Source of the DNA: Eulemur rufifrons
Taxonomy: Eukaryota; Chordata; Mammalia; Primates; Lemuridae
DNA: 64,000 bases
Direction of reading: 5' to 3'
Assembly: GCF_041146395.1 (NCBI RefSeq)
Contig: NC_091001.1
Span: forward strand, 104,182,965-104,246,964
Shown: positions 32,266 to 43,560 of the stretch, one piece after another
Layout of the letters: each line of letters starts with the position of its first letter
How positions within the stretch are numbered: the stretch's first letter is position 1
The notes under the pieces: model-generated
Seen by the model: the letters and a program-made list of their open reading frames with translations, nothing else
Database searches by the model: none
What the model was told of the DNA's origin: nothing
Translations under genes and position numbers: made by a program

Positions 32266-32990
32266 ATTTTTTAGCCCAGTTCAGCTAGCCCTGTTTGATG
32301 TTGCCACGGACTCTCTTCTCCGTCTAGAGGGGGATTCTGAATGTCACCCGGAAAGCTGCCACCCCAGGAAGTCGGGGCTCAGGGTTTCGTGCACACGGTC
32401 GCAGGACGCCTGGATGGAGCATCTCCAGGCTAGCCTTCAGGTAGCTTTTGCTGTTCAAAGGAACTCTGAAGCAAATCCCAAAGGCTGCAACTTATCAAGT
32501 TGCAGGATAAATATCACTTTGGACTTGGGGGCAAAAAAAGCCCCAAATAATCTTATTAGATATTGTCAGTTCTCAAGGTAACACACAGCGATCCATCCCT
32601 CATCCTGTGGAGAACAGAACACTCATGAAACTTTCACATTTCGGCACCGTCACAAGGCTGGTTTTGACCACCTCGGAGCATAAACCTCAGCATTCACAGA
32701 AGGTAATTCTGACTTGAAGACAGGTTCTAGCCACTCTTTGATTCAAGGACAATAAATAGCAATTAACTGAGGCAAATAATTTGCCAATCTTCAGCCCAAC
32801 TGGAAACTGCGATTTAGTGGAGCGATTCGGTATTTCAATGCAAGTTAACCTCTCGGAGGTGTTTGCCTCCGCCTAACTGCTAAGTACCCCTCTTTAAAAT
32901 TCAGCTGCATCTCAGGAAACGGGTAACTTTCCAAGCACAGAACTCTCCCCTGGACTCTTATTCACTAGCTTGTCAATCAGATGTTCAACC
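32266..32990. other. Candidate conserved non-coding block
   Basis: Repeat-free, balanced composition with kept CpGs, for example 'ttgccacggactctcttctc', 'aacacacagcgatccatccc', 'caataaatagcaattaactg' and 'gagcgattcggtatttcaat'. A perfect 9-bp stem with a 3-base loop lies at 32485-32505. No coding frame covers it. Among the unique stretches it looks the most like a vertebrate regulatory element, but this is impression only. Confidence 0.4.
32485..32505. repeat. Perfect 9-bp stem, 3-base loop
   Basis: ctgcaactt - atc - aagttgcag. Both arms match exactly. No T-run follows, so nothing suggests a terminator. Confidence 0.9.
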
Positions 32991-34250
32991 TTCCTTTAAA
33001 GTTTAAGCCTTATTAACCTACACGCTGGATTTGACTGGTGATAGGCCACTGCAGACAAAAAGAAACCCCTCTCAGGTTCCAAATCCTGTCGTCCTGGTTC
33101 AGCTCCCCACAAATTCCCTGGAAGGGATGAAAGGATCACTCACATGTCTGATCCTTCGAACACAAGCAATGAGAGGACGGTGTTTTGAAAAAAAAAAAAA
33201 AGAAAGAAAGAAAAGAAAGAAAGAAAGTTTGTGGAGGCCCTGTTGATTGAGACATCTTGGAGGAAAAACTGCTCTGCTCCTAAGCACACTGTGCCCGGAG
33301 CAAGCGCGAGTGCCCAGCCTCGGGCTTCCCAGGCCCTGTCGCGAGCATGCTGTGCGCGCCATATGCAAGATCCGAACCAAGCATATAGTTGGCAAAGGTA
33401 CCCAATTCAAAGGCGGGCGTGCCAGGGTTGCCCAGATACTGGTAGAAAGTCAGCTCCAGAGTTGAGAGTGCCTCGTCGAGAAGATTCTAACTGGAAAGTC
33501 AGGAAAATTATTAGTGGAGGCAGCTTGGATGTCAAAAATATGGTCTCTATGACTAGAGCAGGGGAAAAGGCAAGCTTTACCCCCTTCCCCCAGGGACCCC
33601 ACATCCTTTGATATCTTTCTTTTTGTTCCATCACAGTGGAACGTGACCTCAGTTCTGAACAGCTTTTTTTACACATTTCCATGGGGCTTGGCACCTCTGT
33701 CCCTTTCCACACATACCCGCTCAAAAACAAAACAATGTACACATCCCTAATGAGTGGAAACTAACTGGAGGAAACGGAGATATGTGGTATCGCGGACAGG
33801 GACATACACAAATAAGGATCCGTTTGCCACTTTCCAGAGCATTGCTACTTTCCAAAGCCAGGTGGAGCGGGTGGAGAGAAAGGCACTCAGAGTTTCATCA
33901 CATTGTCCTGACATACATTTTACCTGCCTTTTAAAATATCAGCATCCACTCACATTCCTTGGATTTCTAGTTATCCTAGGAATGGAAATGAACTTGGAGG
34001 AAGCTACTGGAAGCCTCTTCTTGCCCCAGACCCACTGGGTCACAGGCGCTGAACCTCTCGGTCGGCAGGCTTGGGTGCTCTTCCAGACAGGTGGAACGAT
34101 AAGGATCCCCTTCTTGCCCAGGAACCTCAGGATTCCACTCCCACAGCAAACTCAGTGCAGGAGGACGGAAAGATGCAGCGCATTTGCATTTTATTTTATT
34201 CACTCCATTCCCATTTCTTCCCTTTGACTTTATAGTAAGTGACATTACTT
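32991..34250. other. Unique sequence with a GAAA tract
   Basis: An A13 run followed by GAAA/GAAAA units occupies 33187-33228. 33290-33440 is locally CpG-rich ('ccctgtcgcgagcatgctgt'). The 157-codon frame 33754-34227 and the 111-codon antisense frame 33407-33742 have no domain features. No gene or named repeat. Confidence 0.4.
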
Positions 34251-35798
34251 AAGCAATCCCCCCCCCAAAAAAAAAGTTGAGGGGGAGATTTAAAAACGAA
34301 TTAGTGCTGCGGCATCTTCAAATTTGTAGCCCATAAGTGTGAATGCCAGCCCAAGCCCCATCACCCTGAATGTCATCTGTAGTAGCCTCCCTGACCAAGC
34401 TGGGGGCTCACACCCAGCCGGGATGCCCCACTCTGACAGCACGGCTCACTGACACTGAGATGCCTCAGTACCGGTTGGCAATAAATCCTACTGCCCTGGA
34501 TCCCCCAAGTCTCTGGATCAGTGGGTTCTAGGTGACACAAATAGTTGTAGACGCTTCCGATTACTGCTAGTCAGACCTCCTGTCCCATCCGCTCCCCCAG
34601 CTCAGGCCCTGTTTATATGTTTGCTCCCCTCCTGTTTATAACCAAGGCCCTACATGCCTAGATAGGGGAGCTTCCGTGGTTTGTGGCTGGGAGAAAATCT
34701 CCACAATGGCTGGTAATTAACTCTGGAATTACATGGTGAATCTTGGGCAAACATCCCTCTTCTAAAAGTCATGGGGTTGAGTCAATATTAAAACTTTATA
34801 CTTTTATCAGGCAAAAAAGCTGACCTTATTCTCTTAACCTCTATTAAAGTTGTCATAGTGATTTATTTTTTAAGGGAAAAACAACAAAAACAAGCCATAT
34901 CTTCTGTTTCAAGAAACACGGGTTCAGGTAGATTAGTGTTTAGTTACTCTATAATCCCTCCTTTCAGTTTTTAAGGTAAAAAGTGAAAATAAATCATAAT
35001 AAAATAAAGACTGTTATAATTCATTTATTGCTTATTGGTACAACAGATAGCGTGAAAGTTTCCAAAGAGAAGTTTATAAAAAGAAGAAAAAGAAAAATAT
35101 TTCCCTCTAAAACTGTGCATGTTGCTAACTTACTATGTCATTGCCAGACCCTGGAATCAGGTGAGAACTGTTTGTAGGGATGATTGGGAAACTATTAGAG
35201 AAAATACAAATACTGAGCCTTTGATTTAGTATTACTTTTCAAAAAGCCCCTGCTATAGCCTCACTTTCTTGCCTGCTCAATATCCTTTCTAGGTGGCCAA
35301 GTCCAAAAAGGCATGAAGGAAAATGCTTCCCTAGCTCTGGTGACGTCACCTGTCCGAAGCCTGGAGCTTGGCATGGTGGATTGGCATGAGAGCTGCCAGG
35401 GCTGTGGGAGCACCAGCAGGGGTTGCATAGAGCATCTGAAGGTCAAGGCCACAGCTGTCCTTCCACTCTGTGGGCTCCATGTTATCAGGGCAATTTACTA
35501 GCAGGTGAAATATCTCACTCCCATCAGGAGCCAGCCATGTTCCTCCAAGGACACCACTGCAGGAAAGTGTACTGAGTTATGAGCACTCATTGTCAACACA
35601 GGGGAGGTGCTGACATGGCAGAGATGAGTAGAGGAGATTAGGTGTGACTTTCCAGGATTAGCTTTTAGTCACTCTCATTGGGAATCTACCCCTGGCAGTA
35701 TGACCTCTTAGCTTGCACAGTTATATAAACCAACTGCTCAATAGAACTGACTCGAGTAATTCAAAATATTGTTGGATATAGGAGGCAGCCTGATTTAG
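34251..35798. other. Unique sequence, no gene
   Basis: Runs C8/A9 at 34259-34275. 34730-35000 is AT-rich and 35220-35640 is mixed with a CRE palindrome. No named repeat recognised. Confidence 0.35.
35339..35350. promoter_or_regulatory. Full CRE palindrome (TGACGTCA)
   Basis: The 12-base palindrome 'ggtgacgtcacc' contains the complete CREB/ATF site and keeps its central CpG. A CACCTG E-box overlaps its right side. No promoter features (TATA, CpG island) are adjacent, so function is open. Confidence 0.4.
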
Positions 35799-35960
35799 AA
35801 AAAAGAAGTATTAGGTTTTGAAGTCAAACATAAAACGTGTGTCATGAGCTGTCTGACTTTAGACTCTATGAACCTTATTTTCTTTACCTGCAAAACAGGG
35901 ACAGTACCTCCATAGCTAAATAGCTCTATAACTTCGGAGGTGGAGAAAGCCTTTCTCATC
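35799..35960 (+). mobile_element. MIR SINE
   Basis: 'ttaggttttgaagtcaaaca', 'gtcatgagctgtctgacttt', 'ctatgaaccttattttcttt' and 'acctgcaaaacagggacagt' fit MIR core order. AT-shifted and diverged. Confidence 0.65.
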
Positions 35961-35999
35961 ACAAAGTCAAAGCATAGAAACATAAATGGAAGATTAAAG

Positions 36000-36990
36000 T
36001 GACTGTGCAGTCTTTAAAAATTATAGAGAAATTAGAAGAAAATGCCGAATTTTAAAAAAATTGCAACTGTATATTTGCACAATGGTTATTACATTTAATA
36101 TAAACAAGACTTGTAAGTCAATAATAAAAATAATCAGCAGCAAAAATTTTAAGTGCTCAACAGACATAAAAACACTTTCATAAAAGATATATGAATGATC
36201 AATAAGTGTGTGAAAAAGTGTTCAATCTCCCTAAGTATGGAAGTATTATAAAGCATACCAAAATGAAATTCCATATTTGACATATCAAATTAGAAAAGAT
36301 TTTCATTTTAAATACCAAGGGTTGGCTGAAGGGAAAGTAAATGCAGATTTTCCTACACTGCAGGTGGAAGTGCAAATCGGCATAACCTTTTTGGAAACTA
36401 TCCAAAAGGTTTAAAGATGCTTATACTCTTCAATGGAACAATTCCACTGTTGAGGATTGATCTTAAGGAAATAATTACGGATGTGTTAATGATTTAGCCA
36501 AAAGGATGTTTGCTGCAGTGCTGTTTGTAACAGCAAATATTTAGAAACACAAACTAACTATTCAGCATTCATTCAAGTAAGTCATTCAACAAATATTTAC
36601 TAAGCACTTAGTAAACTGTGGGCCATGGACACAGTAGACCAAATAAATCAAGGTACTTCCATGTAATAAAACAGAGCATTAAAATGAGAGAATATTTAAT
36701 GACAGGGAAAAAAAGTGGTCATAACATATTGTTAACTGGCAAAAGAAGGTGAAAAATAGGGTATGCAATATAATCCCACTTACAGAAAAATATAAATATA
36801 TATTTTCATAAAAGTTTGGAAACAGTGCAAAGGATTTTTGAAGCAATTGCTGCTAGGTGAGGGAATATGGTTGTTTAAATTTTCATACTTAGCTTTTTCT
36901 GCAATACAACATTTTTACTTAACATGAATGTGTAATTTTTAAGTCATTAGTTTGTTAAAAGACCTATGTTGTGTTTTGAAGATAAAATAA
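36000..36990 (+). mobile_element. Old L1, ORF2 end and 3' UTR
   Basis: 'gaaaaagtgttcaatctccc', 'gtggaagtgcaaatcggcat', 'caattccactgttgaggatt' (end of ORF2), 'cagtgctgtttgtaacagca', then, after a small insertion, 'ggtacttccatgtaataaaa', 'gcaatataatcccacttaca' and 'ctgcaatacaacatttttac'. The tail is near 36985. Reading frames are broken throughout. Confidence 0.8.
36568..36650 (+). repeat. Short dispersed-repeat insert inside the L1
   Basis: 'cattcattcaagtaagtcat' followed by 'caacaaatatttactaagca' and 'cttagtaaactgtgggccat' is the start of the dispersed family at 7790 and not L1. L1 order resumes after it. Boundaries are approximate. Confidence 0.5.
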
Positions 36991-37799
36991 AAGTATCTAG
37001 TACCTAATAAAGGCCTCCAAACATTTAATTTGTCTCTCTGTGGAATATTCCAGTGCCTTCAGCGACTAACCTTCTGGGAGCTAGCTCATGGGGTGCTAGC
37101 TCGAGCTTCCCATGAGGAGTTAGGTTTTGGGAATGGGATCCTTGGATACACAGCCCATGGTGTAATGAGAGCAGTTCACAAATATGCCAGCTCTCATTTG
37201 GGAAGGATTGCCTTGCCTTGTTGCTTTTTTTTTTTATTATATTTTTTGTGGTTATTTCTAGTATACTTTTATCTCTCTTAATGGTTTTGATTTCGCTCTG
37301 TTTCTTTCTTGAGCTCTGCCAGTTTGTTTTTAGTCTTCTGGTGTTGACTTTAATCCAATCTTTCAACTCTAAAGTTTCTTCTTTGAGCTTTTTGAAAAAC
37401 GATAATAATAAAATTAATGTTGTCTACAATGCTTTTGAAACTTTAGAGAACCATTTGAACTTTTATTTGTTTCCTTAGATCCTATGTGTTTCCCACCAAC
37501 CTTTTCTGGTACCCTTTGTTCCTTTTTCTTTGTAGTATCTATGCATAGGATGTATGTGGGGCTCCTTCTTCATATCCCTTATTTTTAAACATGGCCAGAT
37601 ACTAACTGAATAAGCGTTTGTGAGAGAGCAAAGGAAGTGAGCTAAATCAATAGCCAGTTTTGCATTAGATTTGCTACCTCCCTATCTGTTCACTAGATCT
37701 ATTTCCTTTACCCTGGGAACCCATCTTCCCATAACTTGGTATGTAAGAGGTTGGTTCAGCTTATCTGAATGCCCTTTAGGAGAGTCCTTCTCAAGGTAC
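36991..37799. other. Unique sequence with a T-rich part
   Basis: 37226-37320 is T-rich ('ttttttattatattttttgt') and gives a lysine-rich antisense frame (37025-37366) with no domain. The plus frame 37218-37478 is leucine/phenylalanine-rich for the same reason. 37060-37110 holds GCTAGCT-type repeats ('gagctagctcatggggtgct'). No gene. Confidence 0.35.
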
Positions 37800-38328
37800 T
37801 CCCTAAAATGTATTTGTGACCCCTAAATCAATACTCATGGTACTTTTGTGGTCTTTCATGGTCATACACAACATGGTAAAGAATTCTGAATCACTGACAT
37901 GCACGTCCCCCCAAGGTGGAACACTCCGCCTTCTTGTTTCAGCTCTCATACTAAAAACAAGTGTTATTTTGTGGCATGTTTTTCACATTTTTGTACTTTC
38001 TATTGGTGATTTCACTGTTTAAAACAGCCCCAGATATAATGCTGAAGTGCCGACTGTTGTTTCTAACACAAAGAGGCTGTGATGTGCCTTACGGAGAAAA
38101 TACGTCGGTCAGATGAGCTTCATTCAGGCAAGAGTCACAGTGCTGTTGGCCATGAGTTCAGTGTCAGTGACTAGACAATATATATCAAATATATGCTGTG
38201 AACAGAGGCTCACAGGAACCTGACCGTGTTTTTTCCCCTAGGAGCAATAGTTTCAGTACTCACTAATTCAGCATTAGAGGTTACTTTGTAGAAAATGCTA
38301 CTGTAGGTGATAAGAACAGACTGTAGGA
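37800..38328 (+). mobile_element. Tigger/pogo-type DNA transposon relic, copy 1
   Basis: Blocks shared with 45690-46215: 'cttgtttcagctctcatact', 'gtgatttcactgtttaaaac', 'ataatgctgaagtgccgact', 'gaggctgtgatgtgccttac', 'gcaagagtcacagtgctgtt' and 'cactaattcagcattagagg'. The middle encodes the start of a pogo-type transposase (DNA-binding N-terminus, related to Tigger and JRK proteins) with frame breaks. This copy keeps the 'gtgccttacggagaaaatac' segment that copy 2 has lost. Only the first part of a transposase is present, so it is a deleted element. Confidence 0.75.
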
Positions 38329-38524
38329 CTATGCCCGTTCTCACCTTTCCTCCAGTCTCAAGACTCCTCTTCCCCGTCCTCAGCCCTCCTTCCTCAGGGA
38401 CCTCACTCTGTCAGTTAATATCTTCGTGTTCTGTGTTTCATTTCTCTCTCTCCTGTTGCCATCAACCTACACATATGCTGAAGTTTCTCATAGTCATTAC
38501 CAAGTTTTATTAACTATATTCCGC

Positions 38525-38690
38525 CTTCAACACTGAGCTAGGGCTTTCTATGCACGATTTCTTTGACTCCTCGGACCTGCTCTATAAGGGAGGTGCAATC
38601 CCAACTTTATACATAAGGACAGTAAAGTGCAAAGATGCTAAGTAATTGGTCCAAGGTTGTAGAGCTGATAAATATTGAAGGACACATCCT
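38525..38690 (-). mobile_element. MIR SINE, antisense
   Basis: 'actgagctagggctttctat', 'gctctataagggaggtgcaa', 'caactttatacataaggaca' and 'gtaattggtccaaggttgta' are in reversed MIR order. Confidence 0.8.
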
Positions 38691-39090
38691 CCTGTAACTA
38701 CCATCCAGACTTTTCTTGTCCTTCTCATACAAACTCCATAAAAATAAGATATAGCTCACAGCTTCATGTCATTGCCTGCCATTCATTTGCCCTCAGCACG
38801 CCCCTGGACTCACTCTCACCAATGAACTGAAACAATCACATCCAATGGGTCTCTTCCAGGCCTGATCTTTCCCAGTCTTGCCCTTGCCTTTGACCCTACT
38901 GGTCCCAGCACCACCTTAAAACCATTTCTCCGTCTCCCAGGACACTCATCTCTCCCTTCTCTCTACCTATGCTGATGATTTCCTCTCTGTCACCAACATG
39001 CTCTAGTATGTCCCACTGTCACCCTACCCTGGTCACAAGAGTTCCAGCCCAGGCCCGTTATTCTTTTCACCCTATACCCCAGTTACTTGA
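38691..39090. other. Pyrimidine-rich unique sequence
   Basis: Has the look of an L2 internal part ('gcctgatctttcccagtctt') but I cannot align it. No gene. Confidence 0.35.
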
Positions 39091-39420
39091 TGCTGGCTTC
39101 TGCCCCTGGAGAAGGAAAAGTTGAGTGCCCTGGTCCCCACCTGCTGATGGGGAATTTGCAATCTAGCCAGAAGGCAAGACCACTGTGGCAGACAGTGCAC
39201 TGTTACAGCCTGCATCAGGTTCAGCCCTGACTCCACCTACTACAGGTAACCAGGGGAGCAAGAAGTTGAGAGATCCCTGAAGACTGGAGCAGTGAGGGAA
39301 GACTTCTTGGAGAAGGAATCATGGGCCCTGAAGATCTCAGAGGATTTGGCTATGAAGATACAATAAGGGAGACATTCCAAGAGGAAGAATAAAGAAATTC
39401 TAACATCTCCTCTGACATGT
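39091..39420 (+). repeat. Old dispersed repeat (family as at 1846)
   Basis: 'gatggggaatttgcaatcta', 'gtgagggaagacttcttgga', 'gaaggaatcatgggccctga' and 'gagacattccaagaggaaga' follow the family order. Confidence 0.55.
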
Positions 39421-39584
39421 TCCTCTCCTGCCCCACGAGGCCCCACAGGGATGCCCCTCACCTCCAAACCACCACGGCAGTGCTGGTGGCTTGCACCCCA
39501 TTTGCATGTTGACCCCACTTTACCTTGTACTGCTGTGGCCCGGCACAGGTGGCCTGCTCCAGGGGATGGTGAGGAGTGCTCAGC

Positions 39585-39815
39585 AGTGCTGGTGTGTAGT
39601 TATTGGCACAAGCCAGAAAGCCAGGTAGCCTGGGTTTGAACTGCAGTGTGACCACTTATGTGACCAGGGGCTAATTACCTCTCTCAGCCTCTGCTGCCTC
39701 ATCTACTCAAAGGTAGCCTTCACAGGGCTCTTGTGAGGGCTCGATAAAGCAAAGCAAGTTAAGCATGCTGGGTGGCATGACAGTCCATGCCGGATAAATG
39801 CTTGGCGTCATTAAT
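39585..39815 (+). mobile_element. MIR SINE, near full length
   Basis: 'gtgtgtagttattggcacaa', 'aggtagcctgggtttgaact', 'gtgtgaccacttatgtgacc', 'ttacctctctcagcctctgc', 'ctcatctactcaaaggtagc', 'gggctcttgtgagggctcga' and 'ccggataaatgcttggcgtc'. The tRNA-derived head with B-box is visible. Confidence 0.85.
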
Positions 39816-40286
39816 CATCTCTAGAACCACAGCTACACAGACCTCATCTCAGGCCCTGCACATGGAAGTGAATGTCCATTTCCACTTGAAACTTGGACTT
39901 CCCCTTACCCCGATTAGACTGTGCATCTCCCAAGGATGAAGCCCACATAGTCATCCCGGGACTCCTGACCATGTTAGTACAGGAATTTTCAGAGAATAAA
40001 AAAGGCAGAGGATGACCAGGAGAAATGAGAAATATTTGTGCAGACTGGTTTTGTGCAGTCTTTGTGACTAAATACACTTCTCAATAGTATTAAGTGCTTG
40101 AGGGATATCTGCCCAGAAAAAGGGCTCAGGGGAACACAGGCAGCCTCAGCCCAGCCCAAGGCTGCAACTTCTCAGCATGAAAGACAGAGTCACAGTGGGC
40201 TCCCGGGCCTGCCGCCGGGCACAGGTAGGATGTCACCCACCCTGAGGGGGCTCTGAGAGGAGGCACACCACGTTCTTCCTCAATCA
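39816..40286. other. Unique sequence, no gene
   Basis: Short frames only. No named repeat. Confidence 0.35.
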
Positions 40287-40350
40287 GTGGCTCTCAACCC
40301 AGTTTCAGTCCAGGGATTTCTAAGGATGCAGGGATGCTGCAATAACTCTT
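40287..40350 (+). mobile_element. Possible hAT MITE end
   Basis: 'cagtggctctcaacccagtt' is a good hAT-Charlie terminal repeat, followed by 'gggatttctaaggatgcagg'. No right end seen, so it would be a truncated MER20/MER5-like piece. Confidence 0.35.
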
Positions 40351-40360
40351 AGCCCATATA

Positions 40361-40408
40361 TTTAAAAAAAAGGAAAAGGGAAGAGAAGAAAGAAAAGAAA
40401 GAAAAGAA
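40361..40408. repeat. A-rich GAAA/GAAAA tract
   Basis: Purine-only from 40361 to 40407, units GAAAA and GAAA. No SINE or L1 body precedes it. Confidence 0.9.
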
Positions 40409-41064
40409 CTCCTCAAGAAAATGCTTCCCCTGGAGTATTTTACTTAAAATCTGGTGGAAATACTTTGCTCCAGATGCGTTTTCCTGGCAGGGTGACCCTC
40501 TGTGGTGGCGGGCAGTGGCGGAGAGGAGTCTTCCCATAGCCCAGCACACAAAGCTCGTGTTGTTGAAATGAGAGCCGTGTAATCAGCTAAAGAATTCCTG
40601 AGCAGAACCAAGGGCAGCAGATACCCAAACCTTGAACTTCTTTACCTCCCTGCATTTTTCAAGTGCCTCCTGGAGAAAGGAGCACCCAGGGGCCTGGATT
40701 GTCTTCCAAATTAATTAGGGGCATGCAGGAGTCAGCACGACCCCAAGAACTATTTCTGGAGGCCCCAGGATCTGAAAATTCCTGCTTGGCGACAGCAGGA
40801 GCTTCGGTGGGTGTTTGCATCACAGGGATGCTGTGGACTTTTCCAGGGTCCTGAAACCGGAATTATGGGGAAATGGCAATCCTCCCCCAACAGGCGATCT
40901 GGAGGACCCTCTGCAGGTTCTCCACGAGAGCGCCTGCACCCTCATGGCCCATGGACATAAATGAAGAATGAGGAATGAGCATTCGCTTCTCAGCACCTGC
41001 CATGTGCCAGGCCCCAGCTGGGCACTCAGAGTGCACAGGGAGGCCCTGGGTGCATGCGCCAACA
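40409..41064. other. GC-rich unique sequence, no gene
   Basis: Frames of 60-80 codons on both strands without features. 40980-41060 ('cacctgccatgtgccaggcc') may be the start of a dispersed repeat. Confidence 0.35.
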
Positions 41065-41275
41065 CCAGACTGCCTGCATGGCTTTGAATCCCGGGGCTAC
41101 CACTGGCTGTGTGGCCTTGGACAAGTCACTCAGCCTGCCTGTGTCTCTGCTTCTTCATTCCTAGAATGGGAATGGCAGTAGGAACTCACTCATGGAATTG
41201 TGGCAATGATTACGATATGCTTAGAACGGTGCCCAGCAATTAGAGAGTGCCTCGTGAAGGTCGGCTGTTACTGTG
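41065..41275 (+). mobile_element. MIR SINE
   Basis: 'ggctttgaatcccggggcta', 'ccactggctgtgtggccttg', 'gacaagtcactcagcctgcc', 'atgggaatggcagtaggaac' and 'cttagaacggtgcccagcaa'. The B-box sequence is well kept. Confidence 0.88.
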
Positions 41276-41459
41276 AACACCTTATCACAGACCTTTTTGT
41301 AAGGGAGGAAACACAGAGTTTCTTCAGATCCTGGAAGAAACAGGACCACAATCCCACAGGAATTTAACCCTGACACTTGTGTTTGAAGCTTGCGGGCTCC
41401 AACGCTGTAAAATGGGGTACCCTTGGACCTACCTGTGAAGCGAAATTCAATTCAGTTAA
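41276..41459. other. Possible reversed MIR piece
   Basis: 'ttgtaagggaggaaacacag' and 'aatttaaccctgacacttgt' resemble a reversed MIR. Too worn for a firm call. Confidence 0.35.
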
Positions 41460-41720
41460 ACAAACACTGTATAAGGAACCACTTAGCCTGTGCCAGACCC
41501 ACGGGAGACAGGAGGGGCTCCAGGGCCAGATTCAGTCCCTGCCCCCAGCTGCTCCCGGTCTGTGGTAGAGGCTGATGTGTAAATAAGAAACCGCAAGACA
41601 AGTAGCAAGTGAAGCAGCAGCACAGGAATCAAAGCAAAAGCCAATAAGAGACTCTAAGAAGCTTGTCACCCCTGGTTCCTGTCATCTTCACAGATGCAGG
41701 AGGGTTAGAAAGCACGTCTT
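41460..41720 (+). repeat. Old dispersed repeat, 5' part
   Basis: 'cttagcctgtgccagaccca', 'gattcagtccctgcccccag' and 'gatgtgtaaataagaaaccg' are the opening blocks of the family at 7790. Confidence 0.5.
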
Positions 41721-42129
41721 TTTACACTGTATGAGCAGGAATTGCTGCTAAGCGGGAGCTCCAGCAGGTTGGCCAATAAATGTTTATTGGATTTATTTTC
41801 ATTGAATTCCATTTTCCATTGATCCCATCTTCTGGCCATGTGCTCACCCACCTCCAGGCTTTCCCCAACATTCCCACTGCTGAGGGTTCTGTCCTTGGGG
41901 ACGCCTGGGGCTGAGCCAGACTGGCGTGGCTCTGCTCCCTACCCGTCGTTTCCTGCTCACTCCTGCTACCCACGTCCTGTGTGTCTGTGCGGCACTGCAC
42001 ACAGAGTGGGCTCGCTGGGAGTTTGCAGCCTTTTGATGGGGAATCGCCATGGGGGATTCTTGCTAAAGCTGGCCAGGTCAACTGCACATACTCCACAAGT
42101 AACTCTGAATTTGAGGACTTGCAGAATCC
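41721..42129. other. GC-rich unique sequence
   Basis: Covered by a 198-codon antisense frame (41722-42318) and opposing plus frames. No domain, so taken as accidental. Confidence 0.4.
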
Positions 42130-42285
42130 TTCGAGATCACTAGCTCCATGCCCACAATGTAACAGAGGGAAAAACTGAGACGCGAGTCGGGAAAGAGACC
42201 TCTGCAAAGTGGCATCTGAGCAAGTGCCCAGTGGAGCTCGAACTGGAGCCCTGGTGTCCTGACCCAGTCCCCGTGCTCCCTCACT
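42130..42285 (-). mobile_element. MIR SINE, antisense
   Basis: 'cacaatgtaacagagggaaa', 'actgagacgcgagtcgggaa', 'gacctctgcaaagtggcatc' and 'gctcgaactggagccctggt' follow reversed MIR order. Confidence 0.65.
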
Positions 42286-42554
42286 GTCCCGGCTGTCATG
42301 TGAGTGCACGCAGAACATGTGGTCTGCCTATTTCACCGACCTGTTCCTGCCTGGCCCTTCCTGGGGTCCTCAGTGCACTCCCCCCTTCCAAAGTCATTCT
42401 CAGATTCTGTCTCCAGGGGTTGCTGCAGTCTGGTGAGGCCTGAGCAGGCCAGGCCAGGAACAAAGGGAGCTCAAAACAAATCCCAAAACCAGGGCTTGAA
42501 GGCAGAAGTCCTCCGCCTCTACCTTCGCCTCCAAAGCTTCTGGGGTGCCAGAGC

Positions 42555-42680
42555 GAGGGCTGGTTGAGATACTGAGTTCTAGCACCGCTCGGACACCACA
42601 GACCGAGTGACCCTGGGCCTCAGTTTCTCCATCCGTAAAACCAGCAGGCTGGCCGAGCTGCTCTGGAGCACTCTCCCAGC
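42555..42680 (+). mobile_element. MIR SINE fragment
   Basis: 'ccgagtgaccctgggcctca' and 'gtttctccatccgtaaaacc' are the MIR core. The region 42286-42554 to its left is GC-rich unique DNA. Confidence 0.65.
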
Positions 42681-43299
42681 TGTGCACATCTGGAATCCCA
42701 CCTCCCTAGAAGCCCCACCACAACCACTCAGTAGCAGTGGCATTCCCCTCTCCAAGGTGGAAGGGGCAGAGAACACGCCAACATGCCTCATTAAAGCTGG
42801 AAGTCAAAACAGCCTTTCTCGGTGTGACTCGCCCAATCCCCACCGCGTTCGGCCGACAGTGGAGAGTGAGCTCTCACTGCGTGCCAGATTGGAGCGTGGG
42901 CAGCCGAGGTAAAAGAACAATTTCTTCAGTTCCAAACCTGTTTTGGGGGGTGCCGCATACCGCTGTCAGCTCGCCTTACGTCTCCCTCCCCGTCCCCAGG
43001 CACTTGATTACCCCCTGCCCCCAGAAGCATTCCTAGTCTTGAACTTTCTAATCACGGCCTGCCTTTGTCTGGGCACTTGGGATCATATGGCATCAATTGA
43101 AAGCGTAACCTGACTCAGGTTTGGTATTTAACATACCTGCTGCAGAGGAAGTGTCTTTGAAGGCGAGGCCCTGTGCGGTGGCCCTCGACCCTCCCTTCTG
43201 CGTGGCCCAACCCTGCACCTCTTAATCAGTCGCCCCAACTCACCACGGAGGTCTCACAATGGAAGTGCAATTATGAGGGCAAGGAGATGAAAGAGGCAG
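42681..43299. other. GC-rich unique sequence, no gene
   Basis: Frames of about 100 codons (42607-42912, 42737-43036) have no features. No repeat recognised. Confidence 0.35.
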
Positions 43300-43560
43300 G
43301 CCCAATGGTCCCGAAAGGTTCTTTTGCTTTTAAATTATCCATGATTTACCTGAATAAAAGGAGAGGAAGTGCCCGAAGATTATTCTAATTGAGCCAGACT
43401 TTTCAAATCATGGAAATACCAGCATTTCCAAGGGGAAATCCAATCCGTTCAAATTGCCCCCGTGAGTAACTCATACAAACAGAAGGAAAGAGGGGGCTTT
43501 CATTTGCCAATGTGGGTCTGATCAGTGTAAATTGGATAAATGGCGGGGGCCAGGAGGGCA
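43300..43560. other. Candidate conserved non-coding block
   Basis: AT-rich, repeat-free island in GC-rich surroundings: 'aaattatccatgatttacct', 'gattattctaattgagccag', 'aatcatggaaataccagcat', 'ctgatcagtgtaaattggat'. No frame. The contrast with the flanks suggests constraint. Confidence 0.4.

Noticed and set aside
41065..41140. tRNA-like B-box sequence
   Set aside because: It is the tRNA-derived head of a MIR SINE; no cloverleaf or intact A-box.
41722..42318. 198-codon antisense open frame, the longest in the window
   Set aside because: GC-rich DNA, opposed by 65-101-codon plus frames, overlaps a reversed MIR, no domain or splice context.
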